Source: CALEUX01 sp964608615 (GTDB lineage: Bacteria > Bacteroidota > Bacteroidia > Bacteroidales > Marinilabiliaceae). From it: a stretch of DNA of 30,349 bases. Below are positions 21,310-29,673 of the stretch, piece by piece. The translations under genes were made by a program, and so were the position numbers. The notes under the pieces were generated by a model. The model was given only the letters and a program-made list of their open reading frames with translations, was not told the DNA's origin and made no database searches. The stretch is taken from contig CAZSQG010000048.1 in NCBI GenBank assembly GCA_964608615.1, forward strand, positions 1 through 30,349. The letters run 5' to 3'. Numbering within the stretch: the stretch's first letter is position 1; each line of letters starts with the position of its first letter.

Positions 21310-22395
21310 TTATTCCAGTAAACTACAGGCAAACCATAATATTGGTGCCTGCCCATGAAAATCGCCCGTGGTTCGGGGTCGATCCAGATAATAATTGATG
21401 TCGCCACTTTTACCTGTACCAACGCATACATCCGATATTTTACCATCGGGACCAATATACTTAACCAATGCTTTCCATGCTTTTTGGTACGACTCAACAA
21501 ATTCATCACCAGTTAGTATTCCCATTTTTACACCCGTATGAATAGCAAATCCAAACATGGCGGTACTGGATGTTTCTTTCCATGATTCTTCCACATCAAT
21601 CAATTGCCGCCACATACCATCATCTGCCTGGTTAGCTATAAGGGCATTCATCATCTTAACATATCCACTGGCAATGGCTGAGTAATTAGAGTTATTTTTG
21701 TCAAGTTCTAACAACAATTCTGCGAGTCCTGCTGCCACCCAGCCATTACCCCTCCCCCAATAATAAGGAGCTCCATTTCCATGATAAAAAAGACCATTAG
21801 GCTGCTGTAGTTTTTCAAGATAATCTTTTACTGTTGAAGCGGCTCTGGACAAAAAAACCGTATCCTGTGTAACACGAAAAGCAGCTACCTGCAAAGCTGT
21901 AATCATATAAACATCATCAATCCAATATCGACACTGATTTGTTAAGCCATTATCCAAAGGACTAATCCATTGTCCATTAGCTAAATCCATTCCCTGTTTT
22001 AAAAATCTCTCATCATCTAATTGGTTAAATAATTCCAGTGCCAGTATTCCATAAACATTGGCATCTACATGGTTAGCAGTGTTAATAATTGAATCATCCA
22101 ACACCCTTAAATAACGCCTGCCTAATTTCACTAATGTCACAGAATCTTTGATCAATCCCGAAAATCGGGCTGCCCCCATGCCTACACAAACCTCGGCATA
22201 ATGAACCGATGATGCATCTTCAGTTTCATACATCATAAAATCTTCATGGTTGAGTAAATCTTCAACCACAACTTTTCCAATTTTCAACGGAGATGATGCT
22301 TCAGTCCAGAAATTTTGTTTTTTACGTGATTGCTGACACGATATCAATAAAAAAATTGATATAAAAAACAAAGCTATAAACTTTACATTATTCAT
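21310..22395 (-). CDS. GH88/GH105 family lipoprotein, probable unsaturated rhamnogalacturonyl hydrolase
   Basis: A 361-residue lipoprotein (signal FFISIFLLISC, acylated Cys20) with an alpha/alpha barrel. The motifs CRYWIDDVYMITALQ (155-169, with the catalytic-type Asp) and YYWGRGNGWV (211-220) are the hallmarks of YteR-like GH105 enzymes. These hydrate and release the unsaturated uronic acid left by pectate or rhamnogalacturonan lyases. The N-terminal part (HVDANVYGILALELF) and the C-terminal GDFHGQAPILWFACSLLE complete the barrel, so the gene is intact. It would act in the periplasm or on the surface, functionally downstream of pectin de-esterification (the CE8 enzyme at 3565). There are no lyase or transport genes beside it. 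Confidence 0.88.
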   Translation of the reverse strand: MNNVKFIALFFISIFLLISCQQSRKKQNFWTEASSPLKIGKVVVEDLLNHEDFMMYETEDASSVHYAEVCVGMGAARFSGLIKDSVTLVKLGRRYLRVLDDSIINTANHVDANVYGILALELFNQLDDERFLKQGMDLANGQWISPLDNGLTNQCRYWIDDVYMITALQVAAFRVTQDTVFLSRAASTVKDYLEKLQQPNGLFYHGNGAPYYWGRGNGWVAAGLAELLLELDKNNSNYSAIASGYVKMMNALIANQADDGMWRQLIDVEESWKETSSTAMFGFAIHTGVKMGILTGDEFVESYQKAWKALVKYIGPDGKISDVCVGTGKSGDINYYLDRPRTTGDFHGQAPILWFACSLLE

Positions 22396-22811
22396 ATATA
22401 GCCATTTAAATAATTATGAACTATTTGAATCTCACTTCTATCGTATCTGATAATTCCACATCAATATACATTAATTTGTTACAATACGTTATTTCACTTT
22501 GCGTTGAACCATCCTTAAATTACCAAGCCGTTTTCCCTTTCAATTAAGCCTTGGCATATTCAGCTTCACCTTCACCTGTTTAAACTATGTGGTATAAAGA
22601 ACTTCGCTTTTACCATTAAAATAAAGCACTTCGCTTTGCTTATTACCGTTTTATGATAGGTAGTTATAAATTTTCCTTGCTTATTGCTCTCAATCGTTGT
22701 TTAAATTTCAAGCAGCCATTATTCTGTAATCCTATAGTTTACGACAGATGGTTGACTCAAAAAACAGAACACCATCTTTTAGCCATTTACCGAAGGAATC
22801 GATTTTTGTTG
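22396..22811. other. Intergenic gap with a short direct repeat
   Basis: 416 bp with no convincing gene. A 16-bp direct repeat with one mismatch, TAAAGAACTTCGCTTT (22595-22610) and TAAAGCACTTCGCTTT (22622-22637), occurs with a 27-bp period. Each copy also contains AAAG/CTTT complementarity. Confidence 0.4.
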
Positions 22812-23288
22812 CTATTTACCTGCAGTCAAACGTCCGCCCCTCACAGTTGCACCCAATACAATACCGGCACTTAAAACAATGATATTCTTAACTATGTATT
22901 GCCCTTCAAGCGTCAGCGAATAAGGAAAAACATGAAATACCTCATTTGGAAAAAAAAGTAAGGGCAAAAAGGTTCCTACCATTTGAAAATAAAGTAATAG
23001 CAATGTCTCGCGTAAAAAGATTTTAAAAATCAATCCAATGCCAATAAGTACCTCTAATGTGGCCAATCCATAAAGGATAATATTTCCGGGAATAAAACCC
23101 AGTGTCAGAATGGTTATTGTGTTAATGGCAATATCTTCAGCAGGACTCAATCCCTCAAAATATTTAAGAATGCCAAACCAAAAGAAAACGATGCCAATAC
23201 TCCATCTTAATAACTTCACCCCATTTGAAGCCATCCAACAGGTAATAGGCACATCATATTTACTTAAAAATTTTTTACGCATATTCAT
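22812..23288 (-). CDS. DoxX-like membrane protein
   Basis: A 158-residue inner-membrane protein with about four hydrophobic segments: LLRWSIGIVFFWFGILKYFEGLSPAE (residues about 25-50), TILTLGFIPGNIILYGLATLEVLIGIGLIF, TLLLLYFQMVGTFLPLLFF, and YIVKNIIVLSAGIVLGATV. The pattern R-x-SIGIVFFWFG-LKF, then A-LEVLIGIGL, and the final VKN-I-L-AG is that of the DoxX/DUF417 (YkgB-like) families. Members are linked with respiratory or redox functions, but no specific role can be given. The start could be Met1 or Met3. It has no close operon partner. Confidence 0.75.
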   Translation of the reverse strand: MNMRKKFLSKYDVPITCWMASNGVKLLRWSIGIVFFWFGILKYFEGLSPAEDIAINTITILTLGFIPGNIILYGLATLEVLIGIGLIFKIFLRETLLLLYFQMVGTFLPLLFFPNEVFHVFPYSLTLEGQYIVKNIIVLSAGIVLGATVRGGRLTAGK

Positions 23289-23332
23289 ATAAATTTGATC
23301 AGGTTTCTGAATGAAAAGAGCTGAAAAGGAGC

Positions 23333-23478
23333 CTAATTGCCATCAAAATCGGCGTCTATGCCATCAGACGAATCAACTCCGAGAAAGGTCATGATGGTTT
23401 TAATAATATAAGGTTGGCTGAAATTGCAACAACCCAAAACGCACGTGATAAATGATCGAGGTGGTTAAGGATTTCCAT
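23333..23478 (-). pseudogene. Frameshifted, truncated remnant of an OB-fold-type membrane protein gene
   Basis: Starting at ATG 23478, one frame reads MEILNHLDHLSRAFWVVAIS then N-L-I before drifting to an early stop. A one-base shift restores IIKTIMTFLGVDSSDGIDAD followed by F-D-G-N and a stop at 23333-23335. Joined, this resembles the N-terminus of the OB-fold-containing membrane proteins common in Bacteroidota (short helix, FW-x-x-AI membrane segment, IMTF-G-D-x-x-DG-DADFDGN). Those proteins are about 200 residues long; everything after residue 50 is missing here. The family is recognised from memory of its pattern, so a homology search would settle it. The remainder of the 23289-23895 gap shows no gene. 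Confidence 0.5.
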
Positions 23479-23895
23479 GATAGAAAAGAGGTTTAAATAA
23501 ACTCAATAATATAATGGTTAAAATAACCATTTCTTTTTAAATGAACGATTCATAAATATATAAATATTTGTTGATCATTCATTAAAAACTTAAGCTCAGA
23601 TAGAACCATTACAATTAGCGTTATGTTGGGATTGGCTAATTTATTATAAAACAAGCTTGAACACGCTTAGGAGCTACACTTTATTCCATTCAACGAATAC
23701 CCATTATAAGTATAGCTGCATGATTTATTTCCATCCTAAAGGAGACATTTTTTAGCAATTCATTTAAAATATTTATAAATTTCAGAGACAAAATAAATTT
23801 ACCCTATTTTCAGGGAATGAATCTGCCGCTCAAATCGACTTGAGATAATTGAAATATTTAGGAGGATCTACTTTTATTAACCCAAATTATTACAC

Positions 23896-25440
23896 ATGAT
23901 GAAACTTTCGCGTAGAAGATTTATCCGGGGTACCGCCTTAGCTGGTGGTGCCTTGTTGCTGCTACCCGAACTTTCAGCGTTTGACATTTTAAACTCTGAA
24001 AGCTCTTCGAACTACTTCCTGAAAGAGTTTGGCATTGACGAAGACATTTGCCAGAAATTACTATCCAGAGCTCTTTCAAAAGGCGGCGATTATGCTGACC
24101 TGTTTTTCGAATTTACCGTAATGAATTATCTTGGTCTTGAAGATGGTAAAGTAAACCAATCGTACGGTAATATTGGACTTGGTGTTGGCATTCGTACTGT
24201 AAAAGGTGAACAGATTGGTTATGGCTTTACTCAGGAACTCACACCCGAATCAATGCTCTCAGCAGCTGGCACGGCTGCAACAATTTGCGATTTAAAGGCT
24301 TCAGCTTTTAGTAAATCGCTCAACAAAATTAAACTCAGAAATTATTACCCCGTTGATCCAAAGTTCAATGGCATCGAAGCCAAACTTAAACTACCCATAT
24401 TACAAACAGTAAATCAAAAATGCTTTGAACAGTCAAATGAAATTATTAAAGTTAACGCGGGCTTTTTAAGTTCTTTAAAGCGTTCCATGGTAATTACCAG
24501 CGATGGCGTGTGGGCTGATGATATTGTCCCTTCCGGATTTTTGTCGGCTTCAGTGGTTGCCGAACATAATGGTAAACGGGAACAATCGTCATGGAACCTT
24601 GGCGGACAAACCGATTTTTCATTTTACAACAATGAGGTAATTGATACTGTTTCTACTAAGGCAGTGAAAAATGCAATCAAACTCTTTGATGCCATACAGC
24701 CCCCTGCCGGCGAAATGCCCGTAGTATTGGGACCGGGCATAACCGGCATTCTGCTTCACGAAGCCATAGGACATGGCATGGAAGCCGATTTTAACCGTAA
24801 AAAGACCTCCACTTACAGTACCATGTTGGGTAAAAAAGTGGCCGAACCCTTTGTGACCATTGTTGACGATGGAACCAACATGAATCTTGCCGGTAGTATT
24901 AATGTTGATGACGAAGGAACCCCCGGTAAGAAAACTGTTTTAGTTGAGAACGGCATTCTTACCAGTTATCTCCACGATAAAATATCGGCCAAACACTATG
25001 GCGTTGAACCAACCGGCAATGGTCGCCGACAGGATTTTCAAAACTATCCAATGCCACGCATGCGTAACACCTATATGCTACCCGGAAATGCCACTCCCGA
25101 AGATGTAATTAAACAAGCCGGAAATGGTATTTACGTAGAGGATGTGAGCAATGGTCAGGTTAAGATTGGCGAAGGCGATTTTGCTTTTTATGTTTCACAA
25201 GGCAGAATGATAGAAAATGGAAGATTAACAGCACCAATTAAGGATGTAAATATTATGGGTAATGGGCCTAAAATGCTATCCAGTATTACAATGGTTGCCA
25301 ACAACCTTGAAATGTATCACGGAGGCGCCGGACAATGCGGTAAAAACGGACAGGGCGTGCCTGTTTCATTCGGCTTGCCCACATGTCTGGTAAAATCATT
25401 AACAGTTGGTGGAACACAACAGAAAGGAGGTATGTCATGA
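23896..25440 (+). CDS. tldD: TldD-type metalloprotease subunit with twin-arginine signal
   Basis: A 514-residue protein. Residues 1-28 form a twin-arginine signal, LSRRRFIRGTALAGGALLLL, matching S/T-RR-x-F-L-K. The rest is TldD: GVGIRTVKGEQIGYGFTQEL, SFYNNEV, VVLGPGITGILLHEAIGHGMEADF with the zinc motif HEAIGH at 288-293, and GTPGKKTVLVENGILTSYLHD. TldD works with TldE as a heterodimeric peptidase (known for microcin maturation and CcdA degradation). Normal TldD is about 480 residues and cytosolic, so the extra 30 residues are an export signal. The stop overlaps the TldE start by ATGA. Confidence 0.93.
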   Translation: MMKLSRRRFIRGTALAGGALLLLPELSAFDILNSESSSNYFLKEFGIDEDICQKLLSRALSKGGDYADLFFEFTVMNYLGLEDGKVNQSYGNIGLGVGIRTVKGEQIGYGFTQELTPESMLSAAGTAATICDLKASAFSKSLNKIKLRNYYPVDPKFNGIEAKLKLPILQTVNQKCFEQSNEIIKVNAGFLSSLKRSMVITSDGVWADDIVPSGFLSASVVAEHNGKREQSSWNLGGQTDFSFYNNEVIDTVSTKAVKNAIKLFDAIQPPAGEMPVVLGPGITGILLHEAIGHGMEADFNRKKTSTYSTMLGKKVAEPFVTIVDDGTNMNLAGSINVDDEGTPGKKTVLVENGILTSYLHDKISAKHYGVEPTGNGRRQDFQNYPMPRMRNTYMLPGNATPEDVIKQAGNGIYVEDVSNGQVKIGEGDFAFYVSQGRMIENGRLTAPIKDVNIMGNGPKMLSSITMVANNLEMYHGGAGQCGKNGQGVPVSFGLPTCLVKSLTVGGTQQKGGMS

Positions 25441-26777
25441 GTAATAATTCAGATCAACACAATCAATTCAAAGAACTTGCTTTCTGGGTAATTGATCAGG
25501 CAAAACAGGCGGGTGCAGCTGATTGCAAGGTGAACATTTCTAAAACAAAGTTTGTTGAAATAAATTACCGCAATCGTAAACCGGAAGTAATTAAAGAAGC
25601 CTCCACACAAGAGCTTTATCTTGAGGTTTATACCAACAATCGTTATGCCGGCCAATCAACTCCAGACTTCCGCAAAACTACACTAAACGCCTTTATCGCA
25701 AATTTACTGGAATCGGCTAAAATTATGGAAGAAGATCCCAACCGCACCCTCCCCGATCCAAAGTATTATAACGGCCGCTCCACGATGGATTTACAACTTG
25801 CCGATGCAGCACATATAAATCTGACTTCCGAGGAACGACACGTAATGGCCAAAACAATCGAAGATGCTTGTTTGCAAAAAGGTGGCGAAAAAGTCATTTC
25901 TGTAGAGGCTGGAGAATATGATGAATCTCAGGAGAGTTTTACTATGACCAGCAATGGTTTTGAAGAACATAACATAAGAACCCAATATTGGACTGGTGCT
26001 TCTATGACCATCAAAGATGAAGGCGACCGTCGCCCTTCTGATTCGCAATGGGTTGGTTGCCGGCATCGCGCCGACCTTCCAGCATTGGAAAACACCGGCT
26101 TTATGACTGCTAAAAGAACGTTAGGACTCATAGGAGCAAAAAAAATTGAAACCGTAACGCTTCCCATCATCATCGAAAACAGAGGTGTAGGCCGTGTGTT
26201 GAATGGGCTGCTCAATCCCATGTATGGAAGGAATATACAGCAAGGTCGTTCATTTTTGACTGATAAAAAAGGTGATATTATCGGCAGTAAACTGTTGACA
26301 ATAAAAGACGATCCATTTATTCCGCGAGCTTTGGGATCAAGGTATTGCGACAATGACGGATTCCCCACAAGACAACGAGAACTGTTTACGCAGGGTACTC
26401 TGAACGATTTTCTAGTCGACTGGTACTACGGTAAAAAACTGGGTTGGGAGCCCAACTCCGGTTCATTGACAAACATTGTGATTCCTCCGGGAACTCGTTC
26501 TGTTGATGAGATTATAAAAGATTTGGGTAGTTGTTTGCTAATAACCGGCTTTATTGGAGGAAACTCCAACTCTACAACCGGTGATTTTTCAGTTGGTGTA
26601 ATCGGTAAATTATACAAAGATGGTAAGTTTATTCAAAACATTGCCGAGATGAATATTGCCGATAACCATCTTAACTTCTGGAAAAAACTGATTGAAGTGG
26701 GCAATGATCCCTGGATTTACAGTCAAATGAGAACGCCCAGTTTGGTGTTTGATAATGTGGTTGTTGCAGGGATATAA
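25437..26777 (+). CDS. tldE: TldE/PmbA-type subunit
   Basis: A 446-residue protein starting at ATG 25437. AGGAGG (25425-25430) lies 6 bp before it and the start overlaps the TldD stop, so an earlier in-frame ATG at 25383 inside tldD is rejected. It has the TldD/PmbA fold (EASTQELYLEVYTNNRYAGQ, VLNGLLNPMYGRNIQQGRSFL, GFPTRQRELFTQGTLNDFLVDWYYGKKLG, GGNSNSTTGDFSVGVIGKLYKDG) but no HExxxH, as expected for the non-catalytic partner that closes the active site. No signal peptide or membrane segment is visible, in contrast with TldD. Export may depend on TldD, or TldD may not be exported. Confidence 0.92.
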   Translation: MSNNSDQHNQFKELAFWVIDQAKQAGAADCKVNISKTKFVEINYRNRKPEVIKEASTQELYLEVYTNNRYAGQSTPDFRKTTLNAFIANLLESAKIMEEDPNRTLPDPKYYNGRSTMDLQLADAAHINLTSEERHVMAKTIEDACLQKGGEKVISVEAGEYDESQESFTMTSNGFEEHNIRTQYWTGASMTIKDEGDRRPSDSQWVGCRHRADLPALENTGFMTAKRTLGLIGAKKIETVTLPIIIENRGVGRVLNGLLNPMYGRNIQQGRSFLTDKKGDIIGSKLLTIKDDPFIPRALGSRYCDNDGFPTRQRELFTQGTLNDFLVDWYYGKKLGWEPNSGSLTNIVIPPGTRSVDEIIKDLGSCLLITGFIGGNSNSTTGDFSVGVIGKLYKDGKFIQNIAEMNIADNHLNFWKKLIEVGNDPWIYSQMRTPSLVFDNVVVAGI

Positions 26778-26842
26778 ATGAGGCAAAAACAAAATGGTCA
26801 AATTGCTGATAACGCATTAAACGAGCCATGAGCAAGACTTTA

Positions 26843-26912
26843 GCTTCGCTTCCCTATTCCGGGATTGAAAGATCTTCGATTCTCACACAGGGGAATCGAA
26901 GATCGGCGAAGC
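26843..26912. repeat. Nested inverted repeats downstream of tldE
   Basis: GATCTTCGATTC (26871-26882) is the exact complement of GAATCGAAGATC (26893-26904). Outside it, GCTTCGC (26843-26849) matches GCGAAGC (26906-26912). It is followed directly by copy B of the two-hairpin element and may be part of the same dispersed element. Confidence 0.55.
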
Positions 26913-26930
26913 CAATGATTATCTGGCGAG

Positions 26931-27021
26931 TTCCCCCGCTCATTAGCGGGGCTACCTGTCCCGGCTGAAAGACGGGAGGCTATGTGACCATTGAAAAACA
27001 AATTTATGACACATGAAAGAG
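26931..27021 (+). repeat. Two-hairpin dispersed element, copy B
   Basis: Matches 459-546. Hairpin 1 is CCCCGCT-CATT-AGCGGGG (26934-26951), hairpin 2 pairs TCCCG with CGGGA, then come GTGACCATTGAAAAACAAAT and ACACATGAAAGAG. The stem sequences differ from copy A yet remain paired. After ATGAAAGAG the frame closes at once (TGA), unlike copy A, where a 60-codon gene follows. Confidence 0.6.
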
Positions 27022-27042
27022 TGAGTTTTACTCACTCTTTTT
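27016..27042 (+). terminator. Terminator between tldE and the dihydrouridine synthase gene
   Basis: AAAGAGTGAG (27016-27025), loop TTTTA, CTCACTCTTT (27031-27040), then TT. It serves plus-strand transcripts; the stop codon of the convergent dus gene lies in its loop. Confidence 0.65.
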
Positions 27043-27975
27043 CATAATTTCCCTAACAGCATCGTCATACGCATTAATGCTTTTAGCTTTTTTAATTTTC
27101 TTAAGTCCTTTATTGGAATCTGGAAATGAGTTTATAAAGTACTCCCAAAAATGACACATTTTCGTGATAATATGAGACGGCCCGAAAAGATGCTTACTAT
27201 ATTCATCAAGTAGTGTATTATGAAAATGACTAAAGATGCTTAATCTGTTTTCAGGATAAACCGAGCTATTGCTTTTTATCATAGCCGGAAGAAACGGATC
27301 AGCGATCATCCCCCTCCCAATCATCCATTGGCTTATCATCGGAAAGCGCTTTGTCAGTTCATTAAATTGTGCCACTGTTGTAATATTACCATTATAGCAT
27401 ATTGTATGAGTTGTATAATCCAGGCATCGTTGAAATGCTTCTAAATCAACTGCCCCCTTATATAATTGTTTCCCGATTCGTGGATGAATAGTAATACTTT
27501 TAACAGGAAAGTTTTCCAGAATGGGTAAAACATGTAAAATCTCATCACTGCTTTTATATCCCAATCGCATCTTCACTGAGACACCAATATCCGACTCACG
27601 GTACACTTTTTCAAGAATGGTGTTGATTTTTGCCGGATCGTTTAACAAACCGGATCCCAAACCCCTATTAGTAACCATAGGATATGGACAACCCAAATTC
27701 CAGTTTAGCTCTTTATAACCAAGCTCCTGAAGGTATTTAGCAACATAAATAAATTCATCCGCATTGTTAGTCATTATTTGAGGGATAACATCCATATCGA
27801 TGTTATTTTGGGGAAGAATATCGCGTTGATTAGCAGCCTTAATTTCAAGCTTACCATTTAATCGAATATAGGGGGCGTAAAAGGTATCGATTCCCCCAAA
27901 ATATTTATTAAAGGCATTACGAAACCGAAAATCTGTAAATCCTTGTAAGGGAGAAGAAAAAAGTTTAAAGTCCAC
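27028..27975 (-). CDS. tRNA-dihydrouridine synthase family protein
   Basis: A 315-residue flavoenzyme that reduces uridine to dihydrouridine in tRNA. The N-terminus SPLQGFTDFRFRNAFNKYFG is the FMN-binding A/P-M-x-G-x-TD start; the catalytic Cys96 is in NWNLGCPYPMVTNRGLGSGLL; and VSVKMRLGY, SITIHPR and YNGNITT supply flavin and phosphate contacts. MIGRGMIADPFL completes the barrel, and the helical C-terminal domain follows. It looks closest to the DusB/DusC-type proteins found singly in Bacteroidota; which uridine is modified cannot be said. The last codons lie inside a terminator hairpin shared with the convergent tldE. Confidence 0.93.
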   Translation of the reverse strand: MDFKLFSSPLQGFTDFRFRNAFNKYFGGIDTFYAPYIRLNGKLEIKAANQRDILPQNNIDMDVIPQIMTNNADEFIYVAKYLQELGYKELNWNLGCPYPMVTNRGLGSGLLNDPAKINTILEKVYRESDIGVSVKMRLGYKSSDEILHVLPILENFPVKSITIHPRIGKQLYKGAVDLEAFQRCLDYTTHTICYNGNITTVAQFNELTKRFPMISQWMIGRGMIADPFLPAMIKSNSSVYPENRLSIFSHFHNTLLDEYSKHLFGPSHIITKMCHFWEYFINSFPDSNKGLKKIKKAKSINAYDDAVREIMKKSE

Positions 27976-28044
27976 GCTAATTCCCGGTATTATTCACTTA
28001 TTGAAAAAGTCAGATAATTTGTGTTTTAATATTGCCTCCAATGG

Positions 28045-28620
28045 CTAATTGGTTTTCTTAACATATTGTGTCAGTATCACAATAAGCTGTCCATCTACTT
28101 TGCCTTCAATATATCCGGCATTGTCCGGGTCAAGACGGATTCCTCGTACTGCCGCGCCCCTTTTTGCGGTAAACCCACCTCCTTTAACATTAAGGTCCTT
28201 GATTAGAACAACATTGTCGCCATTTTGTAAAATATTGCCATTGCTATCGATGTGTTTTACTGATTCCTCGGTACCTGACACAGCCATTTTAGCCCAGTCT
28301 AATATTTCATCGTCAAGGTAAAGCTGATCCAATAAATCCTGAGACCATCCTTCGTTTTTCAAACGGCTCAACATTCTCCATGCAACAACCTGAACAGCAG
28401 GAATCTCGCTCCACATGCTGTCGTTAAGACATCGCCAATGATTGGGCTCAGTTTTAGATGCATCGTTTAACTGCTCCAAACAGGTGTTACAGACCATTAC
28501 ATAATCATCGGCACCACGACGGTGTGAAGGAGATACTTCATAGCTGGTCAGATTCTCGGTAGAAGCGCAAAGCTCACATTTTGAGCCACTTCTTTCTTCC
28601 AATTCTTTTTCGAAACTCAT
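28045..28620 (-). CDS. PhnA domain zinc-ribbon protein (YjdM-like)
   Basis: About 191 residues from ATG 28620 (MSFEKELEERSGSKCELC); a longer frame to 28650 is less likely because the homologous N-terminus begins at this Met. The N-terminal treble-clef zinc ribbon has CELC and CNTC pairs. The C-terminal PhnA domain reads VKHIDSNGNILQNGDNVVLI, KDLNVKGGGFTAKRGAAVRGIRLD, and EGKVDGQLIVILTQYVKK. The name PhnA comes from an old link with alkylphosphonate use; the function of this domain is not settled, and no phosphonate genes are nearby. It lies 69 bp upstream of the dus gene on the same strand. Confidence 0.9.
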   Translation of the reverse strand: MSFEKELEERSGSKCELCASTENLTSYEVSPSHRRGADDYVMVCNTCLEQLNDASKTEPNHWRCLNDSMWSEIPAVQVVAWRMLSRLKNEGWSQDLLDQLYLDDEILDWAKMAVSGTEESVKHIDSNGNILQNGDNVVLIKDLNVKGGGFTAKRGAAVRGIRLDPDNAGYIEGKVDGQLIVILTQYVKKTN

Positions 28621-28650
28621 TTCTAAAATTTTCAATACAATAAGCTGCAA

Positions 28651-29098
28651 ATTTACACTTTATCATTGATGATTTCTAATTCTAAAGTATCAAAACAATT
28701 TTTGCGCATAATCAGTAAGCAAACAAAATTCTGACATTTATGGCAACTAAAACAGGTAGATTATTAAAGACCTTTTATATCATTTTAAGTGCTAACATTC
28801 ACTACAAATAATTGATAATTAGGATATTTTTAAGAAATTTATTGTGTTTATTGAATAAATTATTCTACATTTAAATAAAAAACCCAAACGCGGGTTTCCC
28901 ATGACCTCAACCATCTAATAATCATGCAGAAAAACAAATTTGTGAAGAACACAATAGATTGCAGCATAAGCTAACTATCATTGAATCAAAGATTGACAGA
29001 CAAAATAACAAACATGAAATCCCTGCAATAAAGATGATACAATTATTCCGCCACGCGGAAAGGCTATATGACTAATTACTTAATCAAAATAGTTGCAT
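28651..29098. other. Intergenic gap with small hairpins
   Basis: 448 bp between divergent genes. It holds AAACCC/GGGTTT (28880-28897) and TTCCGC-CAC-GCGGAA (29046-29060); the latter is followed by AGGCTATATGACTAATT, which recalls the post-hairpin sequence of the two-hairpin element (AGGCTATGTGACCATT in copy B). No convincing gene; a 23-codon frame at 28740-28811 was not accepted. Confidence 0.4.
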
Positions 29099-29662
29099 AT
29101 GAAAAACACAATTACTTTCTTAACAATTGTTCTGTTGTTATGGATAATAGGATGCTCCTATTGGTATGTGTGCAAAATAAGGAAAGATTGTGACAGAGAT
29201 AAACCATACAATGAATCGGGGTTATCCCTTCAGACAGCAGAACTAAAATCAGAAGAGAATATCTCCCAGGTGCCAGCAGTTATTGATTCAACTGATTTAA
29301 CCGTAACGGCACCAACAATACCTCTTCCAGATATGTTAACTGTAAATTTCGACCTTGGTAAAACCAGTTGCCAGTTAACACCACAAAATCAATCCCACAT
29401 TGATTTGTTTAAGCAATACCTGGCAGAAAATCCCAATAAAATGATTCAGGTTACCGGACATGGTGATAATATTGGCTCGGTCGAAGCAAATACAAGGGTA
29501 ACCTCCGGACGGGCAGAGTTTATGAGTCAAAAATTACTGGATGCCGGTATTGGTAAGGAGTCTATTGAGAAATCCTTTAAAAATGATAGAGAACCAATTA
29601 CAAGTAATAATACTGCAGAAGGTCGCGCGAAAAACAGAAGAACTGAAATTCAAATTAAATAA
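29099..29662 (+). CDS. OmpA-family protein with one N-terminal membrane segment
   Basis: About 187 residues from ATG 29099; the frame extends to TTG 29093, but ATG is preferred. The N-terminus has a hydrophobic stretch TFLTIVLLLWIIGCSYWYVC. It is probably a membrane anchor; IIGC could also be a lipobox, with Cys as acylation site. A linker of about 60 residues follows, then an OmpA C-terminal peptidoglycan-binding domain: LTVNFDLGKTSCQLT, IQVTGHGDNIGSVEANTRVTSGRAEFMSQKLLDAGI, and AEGRAKNRRTEIQI. The domain lacks none of the usual blocks (TGH-D, N-x-x-S-x-x-RA, GRAKNRR-E). It forms an operon with the helix-hairpin-helix gene 11 bp downstream. Confidence 0.88.
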   Translation: MKNTITFLTIVLLLWIIGCSYWYVCKIRKDCDRDKPYNESGLSLQTAELKSEENISQVPAVIDSTDLTVTAPTIPLPDMLTVNFDLGKTSCQLTPQNQSHIDLFKQYLAENPNKMIQVTGHGDNIGSVEANTRVTSGRAEFMSQKLLDAGIGKESIEKSFKNDREPITSNNTAEGRAKNRRTEIQIK

Positions 29663-29673
29663 ATCGTACTATT

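Noticed and set aside
25383..25436. Longer N-terminus for TldE
   Set aside because: It would overlap the tldD coding region by 58 bp, whereas ATG 25437 has an AGGAGG at ideal distance and the usual ATGA overlap.
27011..27021. Start of a second copy of the small Cys/His gene in element copy B
   Set aside because: ATGAAAGAG is followed directly by TGA and the sequence then becomes the terminator and the dus gene; no further homology to the small gene is visible.
28740..28811. 23-codon plus-strand frame MATKTGRLLKTFY...
   Set aside because: Too short, no recognisable family and no promoter; chance occurrence is likely, although a truncated gene start cannot be excluded.
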